Shown one piece after another: positions 35,360 through 46,126 of a stretch of DNA of 64,000 bases. The position numbers were made by a program, and so were the translations under genes. The stretch is from positions 559,616 to 623,615 of the forward strand of contig NW_006921533.1 in NCBI RefSeq assembly GCF_000340215.1, given 5' to 3'. Below the pieces are notes generated by a model. It had not been told where the DNA came from and made no database searches. It saw only the letters and a program-made list of their open reading frames with translations. This stretch comes from Pseudocercospora fijiensis CIRAD86. Lineage: Eukaryota; Ascomycota; Dothideomycetes; Mycosphaerellales; Mycosphaerellaceae. How positions within the stretch are numbered: the first letter of the stretch is position 1; the number at the start of each line of letters is the position of its first letter.

Positions 35360-36420
35360 GGAACATGACTGACTTCCTTGGAGCACACCCAGGAGAGACC
35401 ACATGAGACTTCCCAGAGAAGTATTTCGGGCAAATGAAGGTCAAGGCCGTACCAATGGCAGTCTCCTCCATCGAAGCGGAAGCCATATTACGGATGTCAC
35501 TCTTGGGACAGCATAATTGCACCTATCGAGTGCTCACAGATGTTCTCCCTCTATAGTGTGACTCGTACAATCGGATCCAGTCTGGACCTCGCGACTGTCG
35601 AGATGTTGCACGAGCCGGAATGAGGCTCCAAGTCTGGGAGAGCACAAGTGCATCTATGAAGTGTTTACGGAAGTCCTCCCTCTACGGCGTGATCTGAACA
35701 GTTGGAACCGGCGCAAACCTAACGAACGTAGACATATCACACGAGTCGCAAAGCAGGCCCTAAAACTTTTACTAAGTGCATCTCATGGTGTGCCCACGAA
35801 CGTCTCCCTCCATGGAAAGCACTCGTAAGACTGGATCCAGTTTGAACCTCCCGACTGTGGATATATCATCAGACTCGGAGCCAACTCACCGAACCATTCC
35901 ACAGGTGCATTGCTAGAGTGCTCACTCTCGCCTCGCTCCCTAAGCTGATACGTCCAGCTGGATCCAGTCCAAACCTCGCCCCCGTGGAAAACTCATACGA
36001 CTCGGAGCGAAGCAACTGAAGCGTTCCACTATTCTAGCTCTAGGGGTGCACAAGTGACCTCCTGAATGTTCACCTACCTAGGCATAGCTCTTCGAGATCT
36101 TGAATACGAAGGAGCTCAGTTCAAACATCGAGTCTTCAGGGACACTACGCGGCCTAGAGCGAGATGGCCGAACCCTCTGATTATACTTCTCCGAGGAGTG
36201 TATACGTGCACTTACGAATCGCTCACGCTGATGTCGCTCGCAGAATTTTCGCTAGGATCTGGGTCCTGCTCAAACCTCCGGACCATAGAGACACCACGCG
36301 ACGTAGAACGAAACCACATCCAGCAAAGATGCCACAGACGGTGAGCGATGCGCAGAGACTCGCCTGGTCTGACATCTAGGCACCTCTCCAACCTGTGTCT
36401 GTCTGCTAAAAGCTCAGAAT
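35360..36420. repeat. Degenerate ~130-150-bp tandem array, about 6-7 units
   Basis: Related blocks begin at about 35,515, 35,649, 35,776, 35,905, 36,045 and 36,200. Each starts with gtgcatct or similar, continues with gtgctcac and ctccctc, then ggatccagt plus aacctc, cgactgt, and ends near cgactcggagc. Units differ by many substitutions and indels. All short frames in the region are incidental. The flank 35,360-35,515 may hold one more, weaker unit. Confidence 0.65.
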
Positions 36421-36715
36421 GCTTCACGATATCACACTGAGCACGATAACAGCGAGAGGCACGTAGGTGGACCACAGCGCAATCTTCACTATGGCAATAT
36501 CGCGCAAAAAGAGGCAGGAATGCGTCGGCAAGACCCGCTAGCGTGATTCTCACGAGGATCTAAAAATTTCCTTTCCTCACACTTCGTTCTACCCTTTGCG
36601 CACCACAACACCACCCGGCGCCGACCAAGGTCGCTTTGCCACAACAAGCACGCCAACCCGCCTGTCTACATTCTCTGAACACCCGATCAAGACCGTTTCC
36701 TCGAACCGCTCTTAG

Positions 36716-37715
36716 CACGGCGCTGAGCTAACCGACTTCAGCGGGTTAGAAGACGATGAAGACGACCTCACTCCAGACGACTTACTCGTTCAGGCAGCTC
36801 AGGAGCAGACCGCACTTTTGATCGCGATCGACTCCGGCGACACGACAGCACAGACCTGCCAGCTGAACATCCCGGTAGAGATCGACGCGCGAGGAAATAC
36901 GAAGTACTCCGTCTACTCTGTCCGGCTTGGCAAGACCCTGACCGGCTTGATGGAGCTTAGAAAAATCGACATGACGCCCCAGGACTACCAAATCCTGCAC
37001 GGGCTGTCGGTGGAGACATTGCACGATGCAATGACGCTGGATGAGCTAAAGCACCAAGTTTCAGCGGATCATCCACCCACCATCGAGCAGCTTCTCGGCG
37101 CCTTGCCACCAGTTACAGTTGTATGGCATGCTGGTGACTACCTCATGTTCATCCTGCCAGATCTGGAAGCCGTTTGAGGAGGAAGTCGCAACTTCAGATT
37201 CTGACTCTGATTCCATAACTTTAGAGTCTGGCCACACTGTGACTTTCGCATTTGACCACAGGGAATTCCTTTAAGCGGTTCAGCCACACGAGTCGCGAAT
37301 AGCCTAAGCTCACCTGGAGTCCATCTGCCTCCTCGATACCTTGGAATGTCTAATGGCGCTGAGCGAGCTTGACATGACATACACGCACTACGAAATTCTG
37401 CACGGCCTTTCGGTGACTACCTGGCACGAAGCACTGTCGGCCATCATCTTTGATCAGACGAAGCACCTTCTATCAAGTCTTCGACCTCCCACGGTAGCCC
37501 AGCTTCTTGCAGAATTGCCATCGGTCGAAGGCGAGTGGCGTGCTGGTGACTACCTGATGTTCATCTTACCCGACACCGACACGGAGAGGAGTGCGAACTT
37601 CATGGACCGGTTCGTGAACTCAGAAGGTGATGTCGACGCCGATCAAGATTTGAACACCGATTTCCCCGTGCGTTCGCAGCAACACAGCACAGGCCGGAGG
37701 CAGCGGCGAGCGTGA
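36716..37715 (+). pseudogene. Broken gene with two copies of an unrecognised domain
   Basis: Two adjacent plus-strand frames encode related segments. Copy 1 (36,716-37,177) has LTGLMELRKIDMTPQDYQIL, HGLSVETLHDAM and WHAGDYLMFILPD; copy 2 (37,308-37,715) has LECLMALSELDMTYTHYEIL, HGLSVTTWHEAL and WRAGDYLMFILPD. Between them, one frame over, lies an acidic linker (EEEVATSDSDSDS) that ends in stops. No ATG opens copy 1 properly: a TAG precedes it, and the longest frame uses TTG at 36,818. I infer a former two-domain protein disrupted by a frameshift and stops, or exons whose splice sites I did not find. Copy 2 ends in a basic, Gln-rich tail. No known family was recognised. Confidence 0.55.
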
Positions 37716-38385
37716 ATGGCGTAAGCTCACCTTGTTGTGGATCAGTCAGCACTGCCAAGTGCCAAGGCCTAATTTCCCGTTGATATATGTGGCCTCTGGC
37801 TCAGACAGAAGCTTGTTTCCTTTCCTCATGCAATTCTATAGTCAATCAATCAATGACTTGTTCTGCTCAGCTCAATCACAACACACCTACACCTATACCT
37901 TGCCTGGCGCCTCCATCGCTCTCGAACGTCAGAGCCAGCAGGGTGTTTTCCGGATATATCAATATCAGCACAAATCTGGGAAGAACATACGGCTGGGAAC
38001 GTACACAGATGGTGGCCAAGGCGCCTTCTAAGCTAAGGGTGTAATTGGTAACGCAGCTGCCAATCTAGACACCGCGCGCCGAAATTATTTTTCCTTGCAA
38101 GATAATGGTAATGATCTTGGTCGGGAACTACAATCGGATGAATGATATAGCTCAGTGAATGAAGTATGTACGTCTTCATATAGCTAGCATCGGTGTTCTG
38201 ACTGTGTCTGTATGCAGTCCTGTCCTCTTTCCGTTCACTCATATTTCAATTTCCCATTAAGTATTCGGGTATAGCGCTTCCTTAGCCGAAATCGGCCTGT
38301 GACTAATCTCACTCGCGGCATTCAAGTTTCAAGCATCACCTTCACCAAACAAACCCACCTTCCAGTCCAACCAATATCTCCCACA
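37716..38385. other. Intergenic region upstream of the PPOX-like gene
   Basis: Short frames here begin at TTG or ATG and have no domain. The 90 bases before 38,386 are CA-rich, as in fungal 5' leaders. Confidence 0.5.
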
Positions 38386-39368
38386 ATGGGTCAATTCTAC
38401 GAAATCATCCCGGAAAACATCTACTCATGGATTCTGCAACAACAAATGCTCTGGGTGTCGACTGCCCCGCTGTCAGCAAAGGGCCACATCAATGTCTCAC
38501 CGAAAGGCGGCCAGTACTTCGGACTCGTCGATCACAAGACTTTCTGGTATATGGATTTGAGTGGGAGTGGCTGTGAGACCATCTCGCATTTGAGAGAAAA
38601 TGGAAGGATTACGGTCATGTTTAATGAATTTAAGGGGTCGCCTAGGATTGTGAGGTTATGGGGATACGGTGAGAAGATGAAGACGAGAATGGGGAGTTTT
38701 TCTTTTGCTGCCAGTACATGTGGCTGACTGATGATCGATTTGCAAGGTCGCATTCTGGAGCGCGAAACGACAGAGTTTAATGACTTTGTCGCACGAGAAT
38801 CTATCACGACTATTCCCGCCACGAGGTCGATCATTGTTGTGGACGTGCATCAAGTCGGATCGTCGTGCGGCTACAGTGTTCCGTTGTACGAGTTTAAGGA
38901 TTATAGGAAGACTCTGAACCAGGTGTTTGAGAAGCGAAAGGAGAAGTTTGATGGTGGGAAGAAGGAGGAGTCGATGGAGAGGTATTGGGCTTATAAGAAT
39001 GCTTGGTCGATGGATGGTTTGCCTGGGATGCAGGCGGGGTTGGAGTGTGGAGTGAGGGAGGGGGTTGAGCCGATTGAGAAGATGGTGAGTTTATATGTTA
39101 TGTTTTCTGTGGTTGGGGAGAAGCACGACTGACTGACTGTGGGTTGTAGATCGGTCCTTTCGCTCCTGCTGCTCCTTTCGGGCCTAAATCGCTTAAGCTC
39201 GGCAACCAGATTCGGTATCAGATGGCTAAGTTGAGCACGACTCGGATCCAGCTCCAGAGCGTGCTGCTGATTGTGCTGCTGGCTTTTGTGATGGGTATGA
39301 GTGTTGCGACGTACGGGCCTGGGATAATCGCATGGCAGAGGAGCAAGATGAGCAGAGTAATGATGTGA
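38386..39368 (+). CDS. PPOX-fold (pyridoxamine-phosphate-oxidase-like) protein with C-terminal membrane anchor
   Basis: The ATG at 38,386 (MGQFYEIIPENIYSWILQQQ) is preferred over the GTG at 38,299. Exons are 38,386-38,668, 38,747-39,084 and 39,150-39,368; introns are 78 bp and 65 bp with GTGAG donors and CTGACTGA branch regions. The 279-residue product has the split-barrel opening of fungal PPOX proteins (MLWVSTAPLSAKGHINVSPK, FWYMDLSGSGCETISHL, GRITVMFNEFKGSPRIVRLW). Members bind FMN, F420 or haem; the substrate of this subgroup is unknown to me. Residues about 245-265 (IQLQSVLLIVLLAFVMGMSV) form a likely membrane helix, which is unusual for a PPOX protein. Confidence in the family is good and in function low. 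Confidence 0.82.
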
Positions 39369-40333
39369 GGTCAAAAAGTCAATGCAGTCGAAGTGGAGTC
39401 TTCCTACTACGGGAAGTCTGTCTTGCTCAGGGGAAAGTAGTTGGTATTTGGCGTTGGACTTGAAGTGTGTATGTCGATGTTCCGATGTTCGATTGCTAAA
39501 TATTCTACGCTGCAGCGCGTGTGCACGGACCATGGTTCTTTCAAGTTCTGGAGGCCATGCTGATGATGATGAAGCATAACTCCTTGAGACGATAATACGA
39601 GATTCATAACTTGCGGAGTGTTCTTTCCAGCATATATAAGAGCAAGGAGTTCAGTGCTACTTCGTTTGTGGTGATGGTAATGGTGATGAAGAGCGCCTAT
39701 GAAACCTCGGGTTCGAAGAGCTGCTGGAATGAAACGGGCATGTGAATGAAGTCAATCACGGCATACCGGTATCAAGCCAGCCCCTCTGCTCTCACAAGCT
39801 GGCATTACTTACTGCCTCTCGCTGGAAGCGCGAATCTGGCGATACTGGTCGATATATTGCGCAAAATATGTTCGGGACCTTTCACCATCCGGCTCGAGCA
39901 AATTCGAACGAACGACATACGTATCACCGTGGCGCAGTCGCGTGATGGTCTGGGATTGCGATGGAATCTACGGCTGCGAGAATGCCTCACATAGAACCTT
40001 CTCTGCGTCATCCTCCCCGCTTGCCATGCAGCTCAAGTCACGGCCAGAGCTCTAGACAGCTTCGAGCTTCTTCGGGAAGAACCACGGCCAGGGATCATTC
40101 GTGCATGAAGCCGACGGCAGCTGCTATAGTCTAGGTTGCACTTTGGCCTTGGCGAGTTCTTTCCGTGGCTGACCATACAGTAGAATACCCTAGCCGACCC
40201 GCTGACAGAGGCTTACTGCATGCCTCGATCCCTTGGGAGAGCAACACTGATACGCTCGTCTTCTCCCGCGCTTCTGTTTCTGCTCGCGTACAATCAATCC
40301 TTTGCCCACAAATAAACGAACGACATCTCGGCC
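39369..40333. other. Intergenic region, no gene seen
   Basis: Frames in this stretch lack domains. A TATA-like catatataagag lies at about 39,633-39,645, with no supported gene directly downstream. The leader before 40,334 has cgaacgacatctcggcc preceding the ATG. Confidence 0.45.
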
Positions 40334-40846
40334 ATGGCAACTATCGAGCCTCCTCACAACACACAATCAGGACTAGAAGTCGATGGTCTATTGAGAGCCC
40401 AAAGTCCTGTCAAAGACAAGAAGCCCGCCCTCGAACGACACATATCTCATATCCCTCAAGACGACGAGGAAGACAACGCGGCGGCCGATGATCACTTGAA
40501 GCCTGAGGGAGGTTTTGCGAACAGGATCAAGAACAAACTCAAGAAGACCGTCTCGCGCGAATCACGAGGGGACCATTGCGACGAAAAGACTCGTCCAACC
40601 TCACCTCGAAAAGGCCATACTCGCTCAAGCTCCGGACTTGAAGTATCGGGTGTGATGCGCTTTGACCCTGATCATGAGGAGCCTGAGGATGAGCATTCCA
40701 ACAAGCCAAGTCTGATTCGGAAGCTCACCAAGTCACCACGGCAAGACGAGCAAGCACGGAAACCGAAAGCTCCATCGAAACTTGAGCGCACGATTTCTTC
40801 CATTCCGCATGACGATTATGACAGCGATGGCGAAGGACCGATTTAA
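40334..40846 (+). CDS. Small disordered protein with internal duplication (170 aa)
   Basis: One exon with a good ATG context (GGCCATGG). The product is hydrophilic, rich in Lys, Glu, Asp, Ser and Pro, with no signal peptide or membrane segment. Two motifs each occur twice in the same order: SGLEVDGLLR (12-21) / SGLEVSGVMR (100-109), and LERHISHIPQDD (33-44) / LERTISSIPHDD (150-161). Between them lie basic patches (NRIKNKLKKTVSRES and SLIRKLTKSPR) that could form short amphipathic helices. The family was not recognised. The paired motifs look like short binding motifs of a scaffold or regulator, which is inference only. Confidence 0.7.
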   Translation: MATIEPPHNTQSGLEVDGLLRAQSPVKDKKPALERHISHIPQDDEEDNAAADDHLKPEGGFANRIKNKLKKTVSRESRGDHCDEKTRPTSPRKGHTRSSSGLEVSGVMRFDPDHEEPEDEHSNKPSLIRKLTKSPRQDEQARKPKAPSKLERTISSIPHDDYDSDGEGPI

Positions 40847-42217
40847 AGGAGCGGAAGCAGAGGTCGAAAATCAGGTAGTTTTGGGCAACGAACGCAATGC
40901 AAGCTTCACTTTTTGTCGCATCTGAAAGCGTCGTCGGTCGACATCTCTCTCTCTCTCTCTTGGGCTATCATTTCGTGTATTGATCTCACGCCGTTCATGG
41001 ACGCCACAGATCGGATGGCAGCAAAGCTTGATATCTGTGGAGAGCAGTCTCGGGGACGGTGTTTTTGAGTGATAGATTTTGTAAGACTGCTAATTGGGGT
41101 TCAAGCACCGCTTTATCAAACCCTGACAGAAATCACAGATGAGTGAAGAATTCTCGGCCGAGCTACTATACAGTCTATACCGAGATCCAAGCCCGACTAT
41201 CTAATATACTTTATAGTTGTAGTAAGCGTTTATTCCGAGTATTAGAATATCTATCTTCTATATAAGCGTTCGTAGTAAAAGAAACAGCTAAAATGCTATC
41301 TTAGAGCCTTTTTATATAATATAACTACTCCCTTTAGGATCTTTTCCTTTACCTAGGCCGCATTCTTAGTTACTTAGCGATAGCGAGCTCTTAAACTTAA
41401 GCGGGCCGAGGATATAGGTAATATAAATATCTATACGTACTTTTATATACTTAAAAGCTTATAATAGCGATCTACGAATAATACCGCTCGAACTTAGGTT
41501 CTTAAGATTAGAGCTCTTAAAAGACATTATAGTTAAAATCTCGTAAAGGGAATAGGAGGACCGGGGAGGCCGATCGTAAGACCTTATACCTAAAGGTACT
41601 AGGGAACGACTTTAGTTAACCTCTTTTCTACTAAGAATTTTAGTAAAATAGATAGAATTCAGTAGTAGTAGCTCGATGTCTAGTACCGGTAGAGGTCCCT
41701 TTATCTCGACGCTCGAGAAAGAAAAGAAAAGTACGCCCTAGATATATTTCTCTATTAAATTTTGTTTCCTCGTATATACCTAAGTCGTTACTTGAAAACT
41801 TGAAACGGGATAGAGAGATTTAAGCAGTAGGAGTAGGAAAGCTGCAGACATTCTTGCCTCATAGATCTGAATTTTAAATAGTAAGAGGCTTTTTCTTTTG
41901 CCTTAAAAGAAGTTTGTTGCCGCTTTTTGTCCCTTCCCAGAAGTCCATCCATGATTGTTGAGGCATGATCATCAAGGAAAAGCCCCCTTCGCTCTGCCTT
42001 TACGCCTCCCAGCAGCCAGCATGATTGAAAAGTTCTTTCTTTCCCCTACTTTGAAGTCCAGAGTAATGCCGTTTCGTTTGCCAGCCGCTCCAAATACGAC
42101 TTGTAGAGCAGTGTGTCGCAGTTGCTAATGTGTTCTGTGGTCGCACTCGAAGTCATCTGGGGAAATATTAGAGCTTGAATGTCCTCGCTGTGGGTACCAC
42201 TTACTACACAACTTCAA
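40847..42217. other. Intergenic region containing a small RIP-mutated island
   Basis: A short (CT)n run occurs at about 40,942-40,961. From about 41,160 to 41,800 the composition abruptly turns TA-rich and CA/TG-poor, with no recognisable domain, as in the first 30 kb. It is likely a degraded transposon fragment. From about 41,880 normal composition returns. No gene was found. Confidence 0.65.
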
Positions 42218-43141
42218 TTATTCTTCACGGAGATACGCGTTGGCTCGCTTGCGGAAGGCTTGGCGGAAAGCCTGCAGCTTCTCTCTGTCCTGACGCTTCT
42301 CTTCAACTTGCTCCACATCCTCAAGACGATAGCGCTTTTCCCTCCTGAGCTGTATGATGTCGAGTGCGCGCCATTTCCGACCCTTCGCTCTGTTTGTAGC
42401 CTGAGCCACCAACAAAAGGCCTCTGACAGCGTGGTCCAAAACCTCTGCCCATGAGGACACATCTTCGCGATCCTGTGCCTCGGAGCGCAGCACCTCCAGT
42501 ACAAAGCTGTCGCTCAAGTACATCCTCCGCAATCCATCAGCACCAAAGAGAGCGCGCAGCGCCTGATCAAATGTCGTTAGGGAGCACGCTCTCAGGCGAA
42601 TCATGGTGAGGTGCTTCAAATTTGCACCGATCGTCTTCGCAAACGAGCGGGCAATGGGATAGCTTTTAATGTCAAAGCAATTGGAGCCGTATGCGATGGG
42701 GGTTGCCTCTGCATTGATTTCCTTGTTGACGAGCAGGAGACTGAATGGGCTTGGCTCTCCACCCACCCACTTTGCTTCTTGTTCTTCCCACTTCAGACCC
42801 TTGTGCCACGGCGATTTGTCCGTTCTCTTGAAACCCTTCGTGACACACTTTTGCCGGCTGCGGCGAAAGTCCGACGACCACCAGTTGTGCGTGTCTAGAG
42901 TGACGCAGCCTGTCTCTCCCAAGATCAGGACATAGCCGTAGATCCTGACTTTCAACTCAGTGGGAAGATCTGAGAAGCGAAATGGTTGTTCTGGGCAGGC
43001 TTTGCTGAAATTCGGAACAATCTCGAGAAGCGTACGTCCTTTGAGCGTGCCATGTGGAACAAGGATCGTGTTGAGGCGGAATTTGTCGTTGTATGCGCCT
43101 TCTCGCTCGCAGAATTGCTTCGCAACCTCTTCTGGACTCAT
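42218..43141 (-). CDS. F-box-like domain protein (307 aa)
   Basis: Single exon, ATG at 43,141, stop at 42,218. Residues 53-75 (PFRFSDLPTELKVRIYGYVL) match the fungal F-box-like pattern, and SLLLVNKEINAEATPIAYGS further on is the usual partner motif of the large ascomycete family of F-box-like/DUF proteins. The C-terminal 60 residues are a highly charged helix (YRLEDVEQVEEKRQDREKL). F-box proteins bring substrates to SCF ubiquitin ligases, but this fungal subgroup is mostly uncharacterised, so the substrate is unknown. Confidence 0.78.
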   Translation of the reverse strand: MSPEEVAKQFCEREGAYNDKFRLNTILVPHGTLKGRTLLEIVPNFSKACPEQPFRFSDLPTELKVRIYGYVLILGETGCVTLDTHNWWSSDFRRSRQKCVTKGFKRTDKSPWHKGLKWEEQEAKWVGGEPSPFSLLLVNKEINAEATPIAYGSNCFDIKSYPIARSFAKTIGANLKHLTMIRLRACSLTTFDQALRALFGADGLRRMYLSDSFVLEVLRSEAQDREDVSSWAEVLDHAVRGLLLVAQATNRAKGRKWRALDIIQLRREKRYRLEDVEQVEEKRQDREKLQAFRQAFRKRANAYLREE

Positions 43142-43840
43142 CGCTCCTGCTGCTGAGGCGTGTCCGTGTTGAACGTCCAGTCAACGTGAAGCGCGAGCTG
43201 CTGCTGTGCTGTCTTACCAGAGGCCGTCGCATGTATGCGGTATGAAGAAGATGAAGTCCGACTTGCAGTGGATAGTCGCGTGTGTTTTTGGTGTTTGTGA
43301 TGGAGTTCTTGTTGGAAGGTGTGGACGGTTCTTAAATTAGGACGTTTGCGCAGCAGATTGAGTGACGTGTAATGATTCAACGACCAAGTGAGGTAGTTGA
43401 GGCATGATATGAAACTTACTTGGGCCCCTCAGTTGAATGCGGTGAGATCGGAAGTCACGCCAGGTGCGTCGTGTATGGCCTGCCCGAGCACATTTCTAAA
43501 GTGAAGTTGTTTTCAATGTCCGCAAGGCGGCCGAGGGAAGAAATGCATCGCGCTCTTTTGATACAACATGGCTATCGAATGCAGTAGTAAAGGAAATGTA
43601 TGCAGATCCCATCCCGCTCACTCCTTTCCCGCTGCGATCCCTATCGCTCAAAACGAAGCAGCCACGAGAAGCACTTTCCTCGCAGACGTGGTGTTGTCGC
43701 TCACTGTACACAAAAATGCAATCACCTGTCCTGTCTTCATCGGCTCAGCTTGGTGGAAGCTCGTCACGGCTCGCTGCTGATCCGGCCCTCTATAGCCTGT
43801 CGTATATTGCAGCTGGGTCCAATGTCTTTCCATAGTCGTC
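43142..43840. other. Intergenic region between PDC E2 3' end and F-box-like gene 5' end
   Basis: Only short shadow frames occur here. No gene is supported. Confidence 0.5.
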
Positions 43841-45511
43841 TTATAGGAGAAGCTCCAGTGGATTCTCGATGACCTTCTTCAACTCTCTCATAAACTCACC
43901 GCCAACGGCACCATCCACAACCTTGTGGTCAAAAGAAGCAGTAAGGACGATTTGATCGTCGAACTCAACTGCTTCGGTGCCATCCTCGAGCTCCTTTGGC
44001 ACTGCAACCTTCTTTACTGCTCCGACGGCGAGGATAGTGGCTTGTGGTGGGTTGATGACGGCGGTAAATCGGTCGATGGCATCATTCATGCCCATGTTCG
44101 AGATGGTGATGGTGCCACCCTGGTATTCTTCTGGCTTGAGTTTTCCGTCTCTTGCCCTCTTCCCAAGATCCTTGATTGTAGAAGAGACGGCTTCAAGGCC
44201 AGTGCCTGTCACGTTCTTCACAATCGGTGTCATAAGGCCGACTGGGGTGGCAACGGCAACCGAGACATCGACAGCGTTGTGCTGGCGGATGAAGACCTTG
44301 CCGTTCTCCTCACGCCATGAGCTGTTGGCGGCTGGGACCTTGCGGGCGGCATATGCGAGAGCCTTGACGAGGAAGTCGTTGACTGAGAGCTTGTACTTGC
44401 CATCGGCGGAGGCATTAAGAGCGGCGCGGAGCTTCATGAGCTTGGTGACGGAGACCGAGGATGCCACGAAGTAGTGTGGGTTCTGGTTCATGGATTGTGT
44501 CAGGCGGGAGGCGATGGTCTTGCGCATGCTTGTGGCTTCGATATCTTCGTAGGATGCGGCAGCTCCAGCGCCGGCGATTGCAGAGGCACCAGCAGATGGC
44601 TTAGCGTTCTCGACGTCCTTTCGTGTGATGCTGCCACCTGGGCCGGTACCCTTGATGTCCTTGAGCGAGACGCCCTTCTCGAGAGCAAGCTTGGCGATCG
44701 CTGGACCAACGACCGGGCCACGTTCAAGCACTGGCTGTAATCGCTCACCTGAGGATTCCGATTCGTGTGACTTTGGTGCTTCACTTCCCTTTGATGCTGG
44801 TGGTGCGGTGCCGGAGCTAGAGTCTGCTGGCTCCGAAGACTCAGCGGCCTCTTGGCCACCCTGCTTCTTGCTCTCAGATGGAGCCTTGTCACCACCAGCA
44901 TCCTCGACGGAGAAATCGGCGAAAGCCTCAACATCGCCGGCGTCCTCAACCAAAACGGCAATTGGCTGTATCCATTTCATCAGCATTGCCCGAGCGTGAT
45001 TTCAGCTGCTCGTTTCCACTCACATTGCCCACTGCCACATCCTTCTCACCCGAATCCTTCAGAATCTTTGCAAGTACACCCTCTTCTTGAAACTCGAAGT
45101 CCATCTGTGCCTTGTCGGTCTCAATCTCCACCAGGACATCACCGGGCGAGAGTGTGTCACCAGGCTTCTTCTGCCATGCGCCAATGTTTCCTGCTGTCAT
45201 CGTTGGCGAGAGCGCCGGCATTGAGATGAGCGTATGTGATGGGTAAGCTGCGCATAGCGTTAGATACCAATGCCTTTTCTCGATTCTCATCGGAATTACG
45301 AACATTTGGAGGCATAGTATCTGGCGAGGGCGGAGAGGGCGGGTATTCTGCTTCTGAAGGCGGGCAATGTATCAGCTCTTGTCCCATCCAATGCCTCGTT
45401 ATATCCATAGAGCACCACTCACGCAACAGTCGGCTGTGATCTGAGCTGTGTCCATGCGCGTCTGGTCGCAGCACCTCTCGAGGCGCGCGAAAGCACCGAA
45501 GCGGCTGACAT
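43841..45511 (-). CDS. LAT1: Dihydrolipoyllysine acetyltransferase, pyruvate dehydrogenase E2
   Basis: E2 transfers acetyl groups from lipoate to CoA in the mitochondrial pyruvate dehydrogenase complex. Four exons were read: 45,511-45,423, 45,353-45,304 (50 bp), 45,247-45,024 and 44,965-43,841, with introns of 69, 56 and 58 bp. Frames join exactly and give 495 residues. Residues 1-45 are an Arg/Ser/Ala-rich mitochondrial presequence. The lipoyl domain (about 48-121) carries the lipoylated Lys92 in [12 protein letters not shown] Ser/Glu/Pro-rich linker leads to the E3-binding domain (about 203-240, [13 protein letters not shown]). The catalytic domain ends with His468 and Asp472 in SFDHKVVDG. 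Intron 2 has an unusual GTTCGT donor, and its branch point lies only about 15 bases before the acceptor. Confidence 0.93.
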
Positions 45512-46126
45512 TGTGGTTGATGTGTCCGGGGCCTGAGTTGCTTGTCGGGGTCAGGTAAGGCCAATGTCACGGCAACGACGCTCCAACGCCGCGCAATGAA
45601 TGCCTGGGGGTGGTCTCAAGGACGATGAGGAGGGAAAGGAGTGATGGGGTCGTTGCGGGCTTTGGTGAGAGACGTTGAACAGCTTTCTCTGAAAATAGTC
45701 TACGGAGGGATTGAGCTCAGTCCTCCGCTTTCCGCTTTCCGACCATGCAGTCGCCGGCCGTTCTCTCACTCTCGCTACTCGCAATCGCAATCGCAATCGG
45801 ACAGCCACATCGCTATTCTATGCTTGTAGCCTAAGCGTAAACTCTCATAGATATCGCGTGGCATTTCGTGGCTGTTTGACTTTTTGACATTGCCCAGGCG
45901 TGGCGTGGCTGCTGGCCTAAGGACAAAGCTGTAATGTAGTTGTGTCCCTTGTACCAAAGACTATAGCTTCGACGCCAACTGTGCACACCACCACTACCTG
46001 CATCGCATCGCATCGGTTGTTTGTACGATGCTGCGAGCGTAGAATGTAGTGCCTACAGTGCTGATCAGGTGATGCGACTGCCGCCTCATACACAACACTA
46101 CCTCTGACCACCATTGGAAATTTGGC
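45512..46126. promoter_or_regulatory. Divergent promoter region, PDC E2 / SEC7
   Basis: The 615-bp spacer separates two outward-facing housekeeping genes and must hold both promoters. A short tcgcaa repeat lies at about 45,778-45,798 and a gcatc repeat near 46,003-46,016. I see no clear TATA box. Confidence 0.55.

Noticed and set aside
43925..44474. Plus-strand frames over the PDC E2 gene
   Set aside because: They are shadows of the conserved minus-strand acetyltransferase.
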